DNA of 29,551 nt from a virus. The stretch covers positions 1-29,551 of IMG/VR virus record IMGVR_UViG_3300034121_000421; one strand, given 5' to 3'. Shown piece by piece: positions 22,869 to 29,426 of this stretch (its first letter is position 1; the number at the start of each line of letters is the position of its first letter). Below the pieces are notes generated by a model, which was not told where the DNA came from, searched no databases, and saw only the letters and a list, made by a program, of their open reading frames with translations. Made by a program: the position numbers and the translations under genes.

Positions 22869-23342
22869 TCAGAAGTTGGATTCAGCCGTGAACTTCCCAT
22901 TAACGTAGATGCGGCAAGGAAACTGGGCGAACATCTTGCCGTTGGAGCTGAACTTGTAGACCGTGGTCTGAACCAACTCGACAGCGCGGCCTGAAGCGTC
23001 GGTACCGCTGATGTTGAACTCGCAGCCGTTGACGTGACGGACATTGACACCAGACAGCTTGCCAACTTTGCCAGCGACCTTGGCAGCCATGGCGACGGCG
23101 GTCTGCTTGGCGCTTTCGTAGGCAACGTCAACCATCTTGTCATCGTTCAGTGAACCGTTAGCCTTGTTGATGACGTTATCAATGGCATCGAGACGAGCGG
23201 CATCCTGCTTTGTCGTCATCAGTGCGCTACGGAGGTTGTCGACACCGTAGGTTTCGACCAGCACCTTGTGGGCGCGATGCATCTGGCCAAGGACCATCTT
23301 GAAGAGGGTGGGGACGGCGGCTGCGAAGGCGTTGTTGTTCAT
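22869..23342 (-). CDS. hypothetical protein, 157 aa
   Basis: The ATG at 23342 (MNNNAFAAAVPTLFKM) lies six nucleotides after a -10 hexamer and has no Shine-Dalgarno sequence. The N-terminal two thirds are helical and include QMHRAHKVLVETYGVDNLRS and YESAKQTAVAMAAKVAGKVG. The C-terminal third is beta-like, with CEFNISGTDASGRAVELVQT and FAQFPCRIYVNGKFTAESNF. No family is recognised. It forms its own transcription unit between the primase terminator and the 49-aa gene. The matching promoters of these two genes suggest that they are expressed together. Confidence 0.65.
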   Translation of the reverse strand: MNNNAFAAAVPTLFKMVLGQMHRAHKVLVETYGVDNLRSALMTTKQDAARLDAIDNVINKANGSLNDDKMVDVAYESAKQTAVAMAAKVAGKVGKLSGVNVRHVNGCEFNISGTDASGRAVELVQTTVYKFSSNGKMFAQFPCRIYVNGKFTAESNF

Positions 23343-23348
23343 AGGCCC

Positions 23349-23377
23349 ATTGTCACGCACAGTAGCCACACTGTCAA
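23349..23377 (-). promoter_or_regulatory. sigma70-type promoter giving a probable leaderless transcript
   Basis: TTGACA (23372-23377) and GACAAT (23349-23354) are 17 nt apart on the minus strand. Only six nucleotides separate the -10 from the ATG at 23342, so transcription should begin at or very near the start codon. Confidence 0.7.
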
Positions 23378-23440
23378 GCACAGTTGTACTGACCGCATCA
23401 GGAAGCCAGATCAGGCTTGATCTGTGATCTGTCACCCGCC

Positions 23441-23469
23441 AAAAGAAAACGCCACCCTTGCGGATGGCG
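23441..23469 (-). terminator. rho-independent terminator downstream of the primase gene
   Basis: CGCCATCC pairs with GGGTGGCG (8 bp with one G-T pair) around the tetraloop GCAA (23450-23469), followed on the minus strand by TTTTCTTTT. It lies about 260 bp beyond the primase stop, so the primase transcript would carry a long untranslated tail. Confidence 0.85.
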
Positions 23470-23513
23470 CTTCAAACCTGATCTGAAACTGGGGAAACAT
23501 CAGGACCAGGTAC

Positions 23514-23555
23514 GGGGTCGAGCCCGTGGGGGGAGGGTACAGGTTAGGTGGGGGG
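23514..23555 (+). other. G-rich tract with possible G-quadruplex
   Basis: On the plus strand runs of 4, 6, 3 and 6 guanines occur within 42 bp (23514-23517, 23528-23533, 23535-23537, 23550-23555), along with two GG pairs. The loops are uneven (10, 1 and 12 nt). It lies in the 384-bp non-coding stretch 23343-23726. Confidence 0.4.
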
Positions 23556-23636
23556 AGTCAAGAATCAACCATCCAAAGACTTTGACGCACCGCGTCCGGT
23601 TCTTGGGTCATTCCCGCATCAGTGACCGGGACAGCC

Positions 23637-23661
23637 GGGACTCTCTAAGAGAGAGAGTCCC
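23637..23661. other. 10-bp inverted repeat in the non-coding region
   Basis: GGGACTCTCT pairs perfectly with AGAGAGTCCC around a 5-nt centre. No T-tract follows on either strand. Its right arm runs into the first of the TCCCGT repeats, so it may belong to the same protein-binding or replication site. Confidence 0.5.
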
Positions 23662-23736
23662 GTCCCGTCCCGTTCTTGCTGCCTTTGCCGACGGGACAAA
23701 AACCCACAAATCCCGTTCCGTCCCGTTCAGTCCCGT
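23658..23736. repeat. iteron-like TCCCGT repeats at the primase 3' end
   Basis: TCCCGT occurs at 23658, 23663, 23668, 23711, 23721 and 23731 on the plus strand, and an inverted copy (ACGGGA) stands at 23691. Steps are 5 bp in the first group and 10 bp in the second, where TCCCGTTCAG is repeated in tandem. The last copies lie inside the final codons of the primase gene. Such spacing puts repeats on one face of the helix, as in iterons or clustered operator sites. Confidence 0.55.
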
Positions 23737-25727
23737 TCAGTGGTTTTCGACTGTTTCGCCAGTATCAGACCGCTAGACCGGACCGGATCGATCACTGCCC
23801 ATCCGTGAGTTCTGGCAGCGATCAGACCGCAATCAAGCAAATCCCGGATCAGCCGTCCCGGTTGTCCCGATGGCTTGAGGTGGGTGTCGATGGTGCTTTC
23901 GGTCCAGCCGTTGTTCACTGACAGGTACTGACGCAACGCGGCACGGGTGAGGTAGGGCAGGCCGTCGAGCGTTTCGGCGCCAGAGCCCCACCAAGCGTTC
24001 TCAAAGACTTTCCTGTTCTTGGCACCGGGTTGCTCCTTCTCGCGCACTGGAGGGGCTTCAGCGGCCGCTAGGATGGCGCTTGTGACCGGTGCGCCATCTT
24101 CATCCAACCAACCTGGGATCGTCACGCTAGCCAGTTGGCCAAAGACCGGCGGCAGAAGTTCGGCATCCTTGGATTTCTTTTGCGCGATGGTGATCACCTT
24201 GTCCTTGCAGGTGACGGAGACCTCGATATCGAGCGCCCCACGCCAAGACGAACTCCCACGCGCCCGCCCTTGTGCCTCATCCGACACGCCAGTGTGATGC
24301 ACCAACAGGACGGAGCATCGAAACTCGGACATCAACGCCGCGCAACTGTCGAGCATGGCCTTGGCGTCTTGTGCGCTGTTCTCGTCGCCACTCAAGAACC
24401 GATGCAGTGTGTCGACGACGATCAACGCCGGACGGACGGACAGGGCCGCGATGGCGTCTTTGGCCTTGAGCAGTCCGGCCTGTGTGTCGAGGTCGCAACC
24501 GCTCGACGACAGCAGCAGATTCCCTCGAGGGATCGCGGTGTTGCTCGTTTGCCATGCCGCGAGACGCCCTCGGAGCCCGTGGTGGCCCTCGCCAGCCAGG
24601 TAGACTACGGCGCCTGGCTTGACCTTGGCACCCATCCAATCGGGCACGGATGCCGCCATGCGGCAGCACCAATCCAAGACGACAAACGTCTTGCCGCTAC
24701 CCGACGGGCCGTGGACCATCATCAACGCCTCGGATTGAGCCCAGCCTTTGATCAGCCAGGAGATGGGGGCCGGTTGCGCAGAGAAATCGACGGCATCGAT
24801 CAGCCACTCGCCAACCGACGGAGACAGCAGCGCGGTGAGGTCTTGACCGGCTTGGACGTAGTCGTTGGCGTCGCCGGGAATGGGAGGGATCACATACCGG
24901 ACGCCATGTTTTGCGCACGCCTGTTCGGCGGCTCGGAGCCCGACGTGGCCCTTGTCGTTGTCGGCGACGATTGTGATGCGGTTACCGTAGAGCCCAACGA
25001 GCGTGCCCGCGACGTCGACAAGGTTGCTTGCGCTGTAGGCGATGGCGCATGGTCGACCCTGAACCTCATGGATGGTTGCCGCCGTTGCGAACCCTTCCGC
25101 CAGATAGATCACGCCGTCGCTTGGGACGTCGCCAAGCCGCCAAAACTTGCCCTTGACCTCACCGCCAGGGTGGTAGCGTTTGCCGCCGTCGCCGTCGATG
25201 TATTGCAGGCTTGAGATCCCGCCGTCGACGCCAAACAGCGGAACCACCAGCTTGCCATCCGACGTCACCTTGGAGCCGTGCGCCTTGACTCCCTTGCGTT
25301 TCAGGTAGGGGTGATCATCGGACGCCGACGGGAGATCATCCCAGATTTCTTCGACAACCTCGGAGATGACTTCACGCTGTCGAGCGACCTCAGCGTCTCG
25401 GATGGTTCGCATCTCCGCCATGCGTTTGGCGTGCGCGATCTCTTCAGCCGGGGTCATCGAAGGCCCGCCTTCAGCAGCCCATGAGGCGTCAATCTGACGA
25501 CGCCAGCAGCCAAACCGTCCAGCGGGTCGACCGTCGGAGTAGGCGACGTACCAGCCGTTTGTGTCCCGACCCTTGCCAGCGGTGCTTTTGAAGCGGTGGA
25601 TCTTGCCGTCGAGCGTCACCGACGCCGGAGGGTTGATCCCTTCGTAGGCTATGGCGTCGATCAGTTGCTGTTCAGGCGTCCTGTCGTCGACGGCGTTGGC
25701 GTGGAACGGGCGATCAAACTTGACCAT
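23727..25727 (-). CDS. TOPRIM primase / RepA-type helicase, 666 aa
   Basis: This single protein probably primes and unwinds DNA for phage replication. The N-terminal part (40-80, HRFKSTAGKGRDTNGWYVAY) resembles the start of phage-type primases. The TOPRIM domain spans about 205-290 with LAEG (E211), ADND (D256, D258) and the following GDANDY. The C-terminal ATPase is RepA-like: Walker A GPSGSGKT at 340-347, Walker B LIVVDT at 435-440, the VHHTG motif at 476-480 and R-G-S-S-S-W-R-G-A-L-D at 490-500. No zinc-binding cysteine set is seen at the N-terminus. The start overlaps the GIY-YIG stop by 14 bp. The last codons lie in the TCCCGT repeat cluster. Confidence 0.9.
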   Translation of the reverse strand: MVKFDRPFHANAVDDRTPEQQLIDAIAYEGINPPASVTLDGKIHRFKSTAGKGRDTNGWYVAYSDGRPAGRFGCWRRQIDASWAAEGGPSMTPAEEIAHAKRMAEMRTIRDAEVARQREVISEVVEEIWDDLPSASDDHPYLKRKGVKAHGSKVTSDGKLVVPLFGVDGGISSLQYIDGDGGKRYHPGGEVKGKFWRLGDVPSDGVIYLAEGFATAATIHEVQGRPCAIAYSASNLVDVAGTLVGLYGNRITIVADNDKGHVGLRAAEQACAKHGVRYVIPPIPGDANDYVQAGQDLTALLSPSVGEWLIDAVDFSAQPAPISWLIKGWAQSEALMMVHGPSGSGKTFVVLDWCCRMAASVPDWMGAKVKPGAVVYLAGEGHHGLRGRLAAWQTSNTAIPRGNLLLSSSGCDLDTQAGLLKAKDAIAALSVRPALIVVDTLHRFLSGDENSAQDAKAMLDSCAALMSEFRCSVLLVHHTGVSDEAQGRARGSSSWRGALDIEVSVTCKDKVITIAQKKSKDAELLPPVFGQLASVTIPGWLDEDGAPVTSAILAAAEAPPVREKEQPGAKNRKVFENAWWGSGAETLDGLPYLTRAALRQYLSVNNGWTESTIDTHLKPSGQPGRLIRDLLDCGLIAARTHGWAVIDPVRSSGLILAKQSKTTERD

Positions 25728-26286
25728 TGGTAGCCTCGTGGCGAGAGAGGTAGGCTTGAATGGCGGTAAACTTTGAATGGCTGATGTTCAGCGCGCCGTT
25801 CTTTCGGGCTCTGTACAGAGTTGCCAACGAGATGCCTGTTGCCTCTGCCAACTCTTTTAGGTTCGCCTTCTTCAACATCTTTGCGACCTCGCAGTTGTCG
25901 TACTTCGACAACCCAGTTTTGATTCGCCATGCCTGATGTGCGCCACGGCGCGCCACATCGGCGCGCCTCTCCCGTTCACCTGATTTGGGGTTCTTATTCA
26001 ACACGGTGGCGGTGTTGAGGATCAATGACTCTGGTACGAGCCTCATCGCCCACCACTCAAAGGCGTCCATGCAGTCGGTGTCGCAGTTGTGGACCACGAT
26101 CCACTCAAACGCATCAGGACCCCACATCGACCACGACGACTGAAGCGGTTTGCAGTGATGCAAACCGGCTGAAAGTTGTCGGCGGTGTTGTCCCCACCGC
26201 TTTCGGAAACTGTACGTCTGGCCGATGTACACCGCACTCGTGTGTCGGTTCCTGATTGCGTAAACCCCTGAATCTTCTTTTGCCAT
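25714..26286 (-). CDS. GIY-YIG endonuclease-like protein with C-terminal HTH, 190 aa
   Basis: The ATG at 26286 was chosen for its AAGGAG site; the frame stays open upstream, but there it crosses the inverted repeat between the arms. Residues 7-9 (GVY) and 20-22 (YIG), the following YSFRKRW with a probable catalytic Arg, GLHHCKPLQSSW and the WAMRLVPESLILNTAT region give a GIY-YIG nuclease domain of about 95 residues. A helix-turn-helix at about 143-182 (LKELAEATGISLATLYRARK) is of Cro/XRE type. Nuclease plus DNA-binding domain is the plan of homing endonucleases, but its place as first gene of the arm could also suit a regulator or recombination nuclease. It is translationally coupled to the primase gene. 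Confidence 0.8.
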   Translation of the reverse strand: MAKEDSGVYAIRNRHTSAVYIGQTYSFRKRWGQHRRQLSAGLHHCKPLQSSWSMWGPDAFEWIVVHNCDTDCMDAFEWWAMRLVPESLILNTATVLNKNPKSGERERRADVARRGAHQAWRIKTGLSKYDNCEVAKMLKKANLKELAEATGISLATLYRARKNGALNISHSKFTAIQAYLSRHEATNGQV

Positions 26287-26317
26287 GGCACTCCTTCTCA
26301 TTTTTGAGGATCTGTAC

Positions 26318-26349
26318 TTGACCGTAGTTCTCATCCGTGAGAAGGTCAA
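26318..26349. promoter_or_regulatory. large inverted repeat between the divergent arms, operator candidate
   Basis: TTGACC and GGTCAA (outer arms) and TTCTCA and TGAGAA (inner arms) form a 12-bp interrupted palindrome with a 4-nt asymmetric insert (GTAG) and a 4-nt centre. A further TTCTCAT is at 26295-26301, next to the ribosome site of the GIY-YIG gene. No good -10 can be paired with these elements, so promoter positions are uncertain. The site is well placed to control both arms. Confidence 0.55.
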
Positions 26350-26398
26350 CGCACACGGCGCAACCGGAATCTTCCGACCGCGTCACAAAGGAGGCCAG

Positions 26399-27076
26399 AT
26401 GGCCATATCGGTAAAGCGGACGGGCCAACTTGGCGCGTCGTCAGTCAAGTTCTTGGGTTACGGGCCAGCAGGCCACGGCAAGACTCGCGCAATCGCGACG
26501 TTGCCGACCCCGATCACGTTGTCGGCGGAAGCCGGGTTGCTGTCGATCAAGGAGTTCGACTTGCCCTACGTCGAGATCTCCACGCTGGAGGATCTGTATG
26601 ACGCATACCGATGGGTGTCGTCGTCGGATGAGGCGAAGGGCTTTGAATCCGTCGCCCTCGACAGCATCTCGGAGATCGCCGAAGTTCTGTTGAGTGCTGA
26701 GAAGAAAGTGCAAGTCGGTGGCAAAGCCCGCGATCCTCGCCAGGCCTACGGGGCCATGCAGGATCGGATGGGTGATCTCATCCGTGCCTTTCGCGACTTG
26801 CCAGGGAAGCATGTGTATTTCTCTGCCAAACTGGAGAAGTCGGCGGACGAGCTCGGCGCCATCTCCTACGCGCCGTCGATGCCAGGGCAGAAGTTCGCCC
26901 AGCAACTTCCGTACTTCTTCGATGAGGTCTTCGCTTTCCGCAAGGAAGCCGGGCACTTCGCACTCATGACCTCGACGGATGGTCTGTGGAGCGCCAAGGA
27001 CCGCTCGGGACGGCTCGACTTGTGGGAAGCGCCAGACCTCGGAGCCATCATTCGCAAGATTGCGGGGCAGGCATGA
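26399..27076 (+). CDS. Sak4-like RecA-fold ATPase (AAA_24), 225 aa
   Basis: The ATG at 26399 follows AAAGGAGG, the best ribosome site in the window. Walker A is GPAGHGKT at 22-29. Walker B is VALDS at about 85-89, followed by SISEIAEVL, and PGKHVYFSAKLEKS lies further on. This matches the small phage nucleotide-binding proteins of the Sak4 type (RecA/Rad51 core without the usual DNA-binding extensions), which promote single-strand annealing and recombination. An SSB-like gene and an exonuclease gene lie downstream in the same operon, the partners known for Sak4 systems. The stop overlaps the next ATG (ATGA). Confidence 0.85.
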   Translation: MAISVKRTGQLGASSVKFLGYGPAGHGKTRAIATLPTPITLSAEAGLLSIKEFDLPYVEISTLEDLYDAYRWVSSSDEAKGFESVALDSISEIAEVLLSAEKKVQVGGKARDPRQAYGAMQDRMGDLIRAFRDLPGKHVYFSAKLEKSADELGAISYAPSMPGQKFAQQLPYFFDEVFAFRKEAGHFALMTSTDGLWSAKDRSGRLDLWEAPDLGAIIRKIAGQA

Positions 27077-27459
27077 GCATGATGCTGGACAACCTGATTG
27101 AGCAATGGCGCAAGGCGAAGGAGACCGAAGCCGCCGCCGTCGAAGAGCGCCGCCAGATTGAGGACACCATCGCGGTGATCCTCGGGATCCCCGAAGACCT
27201 TGACGGCGTTGTCAAAGTCAGCGGTGTCCTGAAAATCACCGGCCGAATCGACCGCAAGGTTGACGGCGACAAGTTGCAACAGTTGGCGCTTGACGCCGGT
27301 CTCACAGACCACCTCTCCGGTCTGTTCAGATGGAAACCAGAGATCAACCGCAAGGCCTGGGACGCGGCGTCAGAGTCAATCACTCGCCCTCTTTTGGGGG
27401 CAATCACAAGCAAGCCGGGGCGTCCCTCGTTTGCAATCACCGACAAGAAAGAAGGATGA
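27073..27459 (+). CDS. hypothetical early protein, 128 aa
   Basis: The ATG at 27073 overlaps the stop of the Sak4-like gene (ATGA); the frame is open further upstream but lies inside that gene. Residues 4-37 form a charged helix with coiled-coil character (LIEQWRKAKETEAAAVEERR). A beta pair (VVKVSGVLKITGRIDRKVDG) and two helices (KLQQLALDAGLTDHLSGLF, then NRKAWDAASESITRPLL) follow. Proteins of this shape recur between annealing protein and SSB genes in phages, but I cannot name the family. A partner of the ATPase or exonuclease is likely from context. Confidence 0.6.
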   Translation: MSMMLDNLIEQWRKAKETEAAAVEERRQIEDTIAVILGIPEDLDGVVKVSGVLKITGRIDRKVDGDKLQQLALDAGLTDHLSGLFRWKPEINRKAWDAASESITRPLLGAITSKPGRPSFAITDKKEG

Positions 27460-27462
27460 ACC

Positions 27463-27939
27463 ATGGCGAATCTCGGACGTAGCTACATCGAATCAGAAAT
27501 GCCGAAGGGCAACGGCGGCGGAGACTTCACGCCGATCCCCGACGGGTGGTACGACGTGACCGTGACGGAGGCCACCGTCAAGGCGACGAAGGCAGGGACC
27601 GGAGACTATCTCTCCTACCGTTGTGACGTCGTCGGACCGACGCATCAGGGCCGGGTTGTGTTCGGCATGATCACGTTGAGAAACCCCAACCCGAAAGCGG
27701 AGGACATCGGCAATCAGCAGATGGGTGAACTCTGCCGCGCTATCGGCGCCGCACGTCTCGACGACAGCGACCAGCTGATCGGCAAGCGGATGACGATCAA
27801 GGTGATCACGGAGTCGAGCGCAGAGTACGGCGACAAGAACAAAATCAAGGCGATGAAAGCCAGCGGCGGTGCCCAGGCGCCGTCGACGTCGCCAGCCGCT
27901 GCGCCTGCTCCCGCCAGCAAGCCACCGTGGGTCAAATGA
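27463..27939 (+). CDS. DUF669-like single-stranded DNA-binding protein, 158 aa
   Basis: The ATG at 27463 has GAAGGATG upstream. After a short polar start the core reads PIPDGWYDVTVTEATVKATK, then GTGDYLSYRCDVVGPTHQG and VVFGMITLRNPNP. These are strands of an OB-like fold as in DUF669 proteins, which phages use in place of SSB. A helix near 90-100 (QQMGELCRAIG) and a strand (KRMTIKVITES) follow. The C-terminal 30 residues are Ala/Pro/Ser-rich and end PPWVK; unlike bacterial SSB the tip is not acidic. It probably protects ssDNA and guides the Sak4-like protein encoded upstream. Confidence 0.75.
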   Translation: MANLGRSYIESEMPKGNGGGDFTPIPDGWYDVTVTEATVKATKAGTGDYLSYRCDVVGPTHQGRVVFGMITLRNPNPKAEDIGNQQMGELCRAIGAARLDDSDQLIGKRMTIKVITESSAEYGDKNKIKAMKASGGAQAPSTSPAAAPAPASKPPWVK

Positions 27940-27952
27940 CCTGACACCGACC

Positions 27953-27979
27953 GGGGCGCCCGTGGCCCCTTCTTTTTCT
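27953..27979 (+). terminator. terminator or attenuator within the early operon
   Basis: GGGGC pairs with GCCCC around a 7-nt loop (27953-27969), followed by TTCTTTTTCT. The next gene starts 11 nt later with its own GGAG site, so this probably reduces rather than stops expression of the nuclease genes, or is read through with an antiterminator. Confidence 0.65.
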
Positions 27980-27989
27980 GGAGTTTCCG

Positions 27990-28838
27990 ATGGCCCCGAT
28001 CCCCCCGCCTCGCATCACCATTCAATCGTTGATTGACGCCCACCATGAGCGGGGCCGGGAACCGCCACGTTCACACATGGGAGCAAGCGAGTTGGGCCAC
28101 GCTTGCGAGCGTTGGCTGTGGCTCAAGTTCCGTTGGGCTGTCGTCGAGCAAGTGCCAGGGCGCGTCTTGCGCGTCTTCCGACGCGGTCACATGGAAGAGG
28201 CCACGATCCTCAAGGACCTCCGTGCCATCGGCATCGAGATCCGCGAGACGACAGGCGAGCAAGCCCGCGTGTCTTTTGGCTCACATGTGTCCGGTTCCGT
28301 CGACGCCATCATTGACGGCGGTGTGCCAGAGGCACCGCAAAAAGCCCACGTCGCGGAGTTCAAGACGCATTCGAAGAAGTCCTTCGACGACGTCGAGAAG
28401 AACGGCGTGGAGAAAGCGAAGCGGACGCATTGGATTCAGATGCAGACTTACATGCATGGGCTTGGCATCGACCGCGCACTGTATGTCGCCGTCTGCAAGG
28501 ACGACGACAGGATCTACACGGAGCGTGTGCGTTACGACAAAGAGGTAGCAGAGCGAGCCATTGCCCGTGGGCAACGTCTGGCGCTTGCCGACGAGATGCC
28601 GCCGCCGTTGTCGACAGACCCTACCTGGTACGAGTGCAAATGGTGCCCAGCGCACAAGGTCTGCCATGAGGGTCTAGGCGTGACGGCGCCGCAGTCATGC
28701 CGGACGTGTGCGCACTCCACTGCCAAAGAGGACAGCACATGGCGATGTGAGAAACACAACGCCGACGGAATCCCGCTTGGGTTTCAGCGCACGGGTTGCG
28801 CTGATTACGAGTTGCACGATCACCTTTTGCCGTTCTGA
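27990..28838 (+). CDS. Cas4/RecB-like PD-(D/E)XK exonuclease with Fe-S cysteines, 282 aa
   Basis: The active site is SVDAIID with D105, VAEFKTH with E123 and K125, and the QxQTY motif (IQMQTY) at 149-154, all typical of the RecB/Cas4 nuclease family. C39 (in GHACER) together with C216, C219 and C225 gives the one-plus-three cysteine pattern that holds a 4Fe-4S cluster in Cas4 and AddB. A further set, C237, C240, C253 and C270 with H255, lies after the cluster and could bind zinc. The enzyme probably resects DNA ends for the Sak4-like annealing protein. No Cas1, Cas2 or repeat array is present, so a CRISPR role is not suggested. GGAG precedes the ATG at 27990. Confidence 0.85.
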   Translation: MAPIPPPRITIQSLIDAHHERGREPPRSHMGASELGHACERWLWLKFRWAVVEQVPGRVLRVFRRGHMEEATILKDLRAIGIEIRETTGEQARVSFGSHVSGSVDAIIDGGVPEAPQKAHVAEFKTHSKKSFDDVEKNGVEKAKRTHWIQMQTYMHGLGIDRALYVAVCKDDDRIYTERVRYDKEVAERAIARGQRLALADEMPPPLSTDPTWYECKWCPAHKVCHEGLGVTAPQSCRTCAHSTAKEDSTWRCEKHNADGIPLGFQRTGCADYELHDHLLPF

Positions 28839-28847
28839 GGTTACGCA

Positions 28848-29423
28848 ATGGATGGATTCAACTATTCGATGAAAGCAATCCCAACGACGTTTGCAGGTGT
28901 GCGGATGCGTTCAAGGCTTGAGGCCCGTTGGGCGGCGTTCTTCACCAACTGTGGATGGAAGTGGACATACGAGCCCTTTGACACCGATGGATGGGCGCCA
29001 GACTTCACGTTGCACATGCCAGCCGGTGATATCTACGTCGAGGTCAAGCCCGTACTGACGCCGCATGTGAGAGACGTTTTCATTGCAGTGGCTCGCCCGC
29101 TTGTGTCGAGTGTTGGCGCACGGGCTTTGCTTGTGGGAAGCAGCCTTGATTTTATGAAAGGGTGCTGTGATGCAGCACTGATTGGCTTTGGTATTGGCAA
29201 GGGCGCCTATGACCATGGCGACGACATCGGGATTGGTTGCTGCGGCGGACAAAATGGGTGTCAGTTGTGCCCTGGTACAATGGTGAGCATGTCGCCAAAC
29301 GGTGCAGATTATGAGTGTTGGGTGTGTGGAAGATACGACGGAAACCCTTCGCACGACGCTGTGACGGCAGGCGTTGACGCGTTGTGGGCAGACGCCTGCA
29401 ACCGTTCACAGTGGCGAGGGTGA
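28848..29423 (+). CDS. PD-(D/E)XK nuclease-like protein with zinc-ribbon tail, 191 aa
   Basis: The ATG at 28848 has GAGG eight nucleotides upstream and begins 10 nt after the exonuclease gene. The N-terminal domain has MRSRLEARWAAFF with E25, then WAPDF with D52, and IYVEVKP with E65 and K67. This is a complete PD-(D/E)XK set like that of small restriction-type or resolvase-type nucleases. The C-terminal part holds C138-x2-C141 and C157-x2-C160, a probable zinc ribbon, plus further cysteines at 106, 107, 131 and 132. A structure-specific or sequence-specific nuclease acting with the replication genes is likely; substrate is unknown. Confidence 0.75.
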   Translation: MDGFNYSMKAIPTTFAGVRMRSRLEARWAAFFTNCGWKWTYEPFDTDGWAPDFTLHMPAGDIYVEVKPVLTPHVRDVFIAVARPLVSSVGARALLVGSSLDFMKGCCDAALIGFGIGKGAYDHGDDIGIGCCGGQNGCQLCPGTMVSMSPNGADYECWVCGRYDGNPSHDAVTAGVDALWADACNRSQWRG

Positions 29424-29426
29424 CCC

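Noticed and set aside
23512-23537. tRNA T-arm-like stem ACGGG/CCCGT as a second tRNA
   Set aside because: The loop is not a T-loop and no matching acceptor, D or anticodon stems were found around it.
24135-25214. A 359-codon open frame on the plus strand
   Set aside because: It mirrors the primase/helicase gene, whose TOPRIM and Walker motifs are clear, and it has Arg/His-rich nonsense-like content.
26287-26349. N-terminal extension of the GIY-YIG protein up to 26349
   Set aside because: The extension crosses the palindrome and reads as basic nonsense, while the ATG at 26286 has a good AAGGAG site and starts directly before the GIY motif.
26285-26398. Extension of the Sak4-like protein to an ATG at 26285
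   Set aside because: The ATG at 26399 follows AAAGGAGG and starts the conserved domain; the extra 38 residues match nothing and lie over the regulatory gap.
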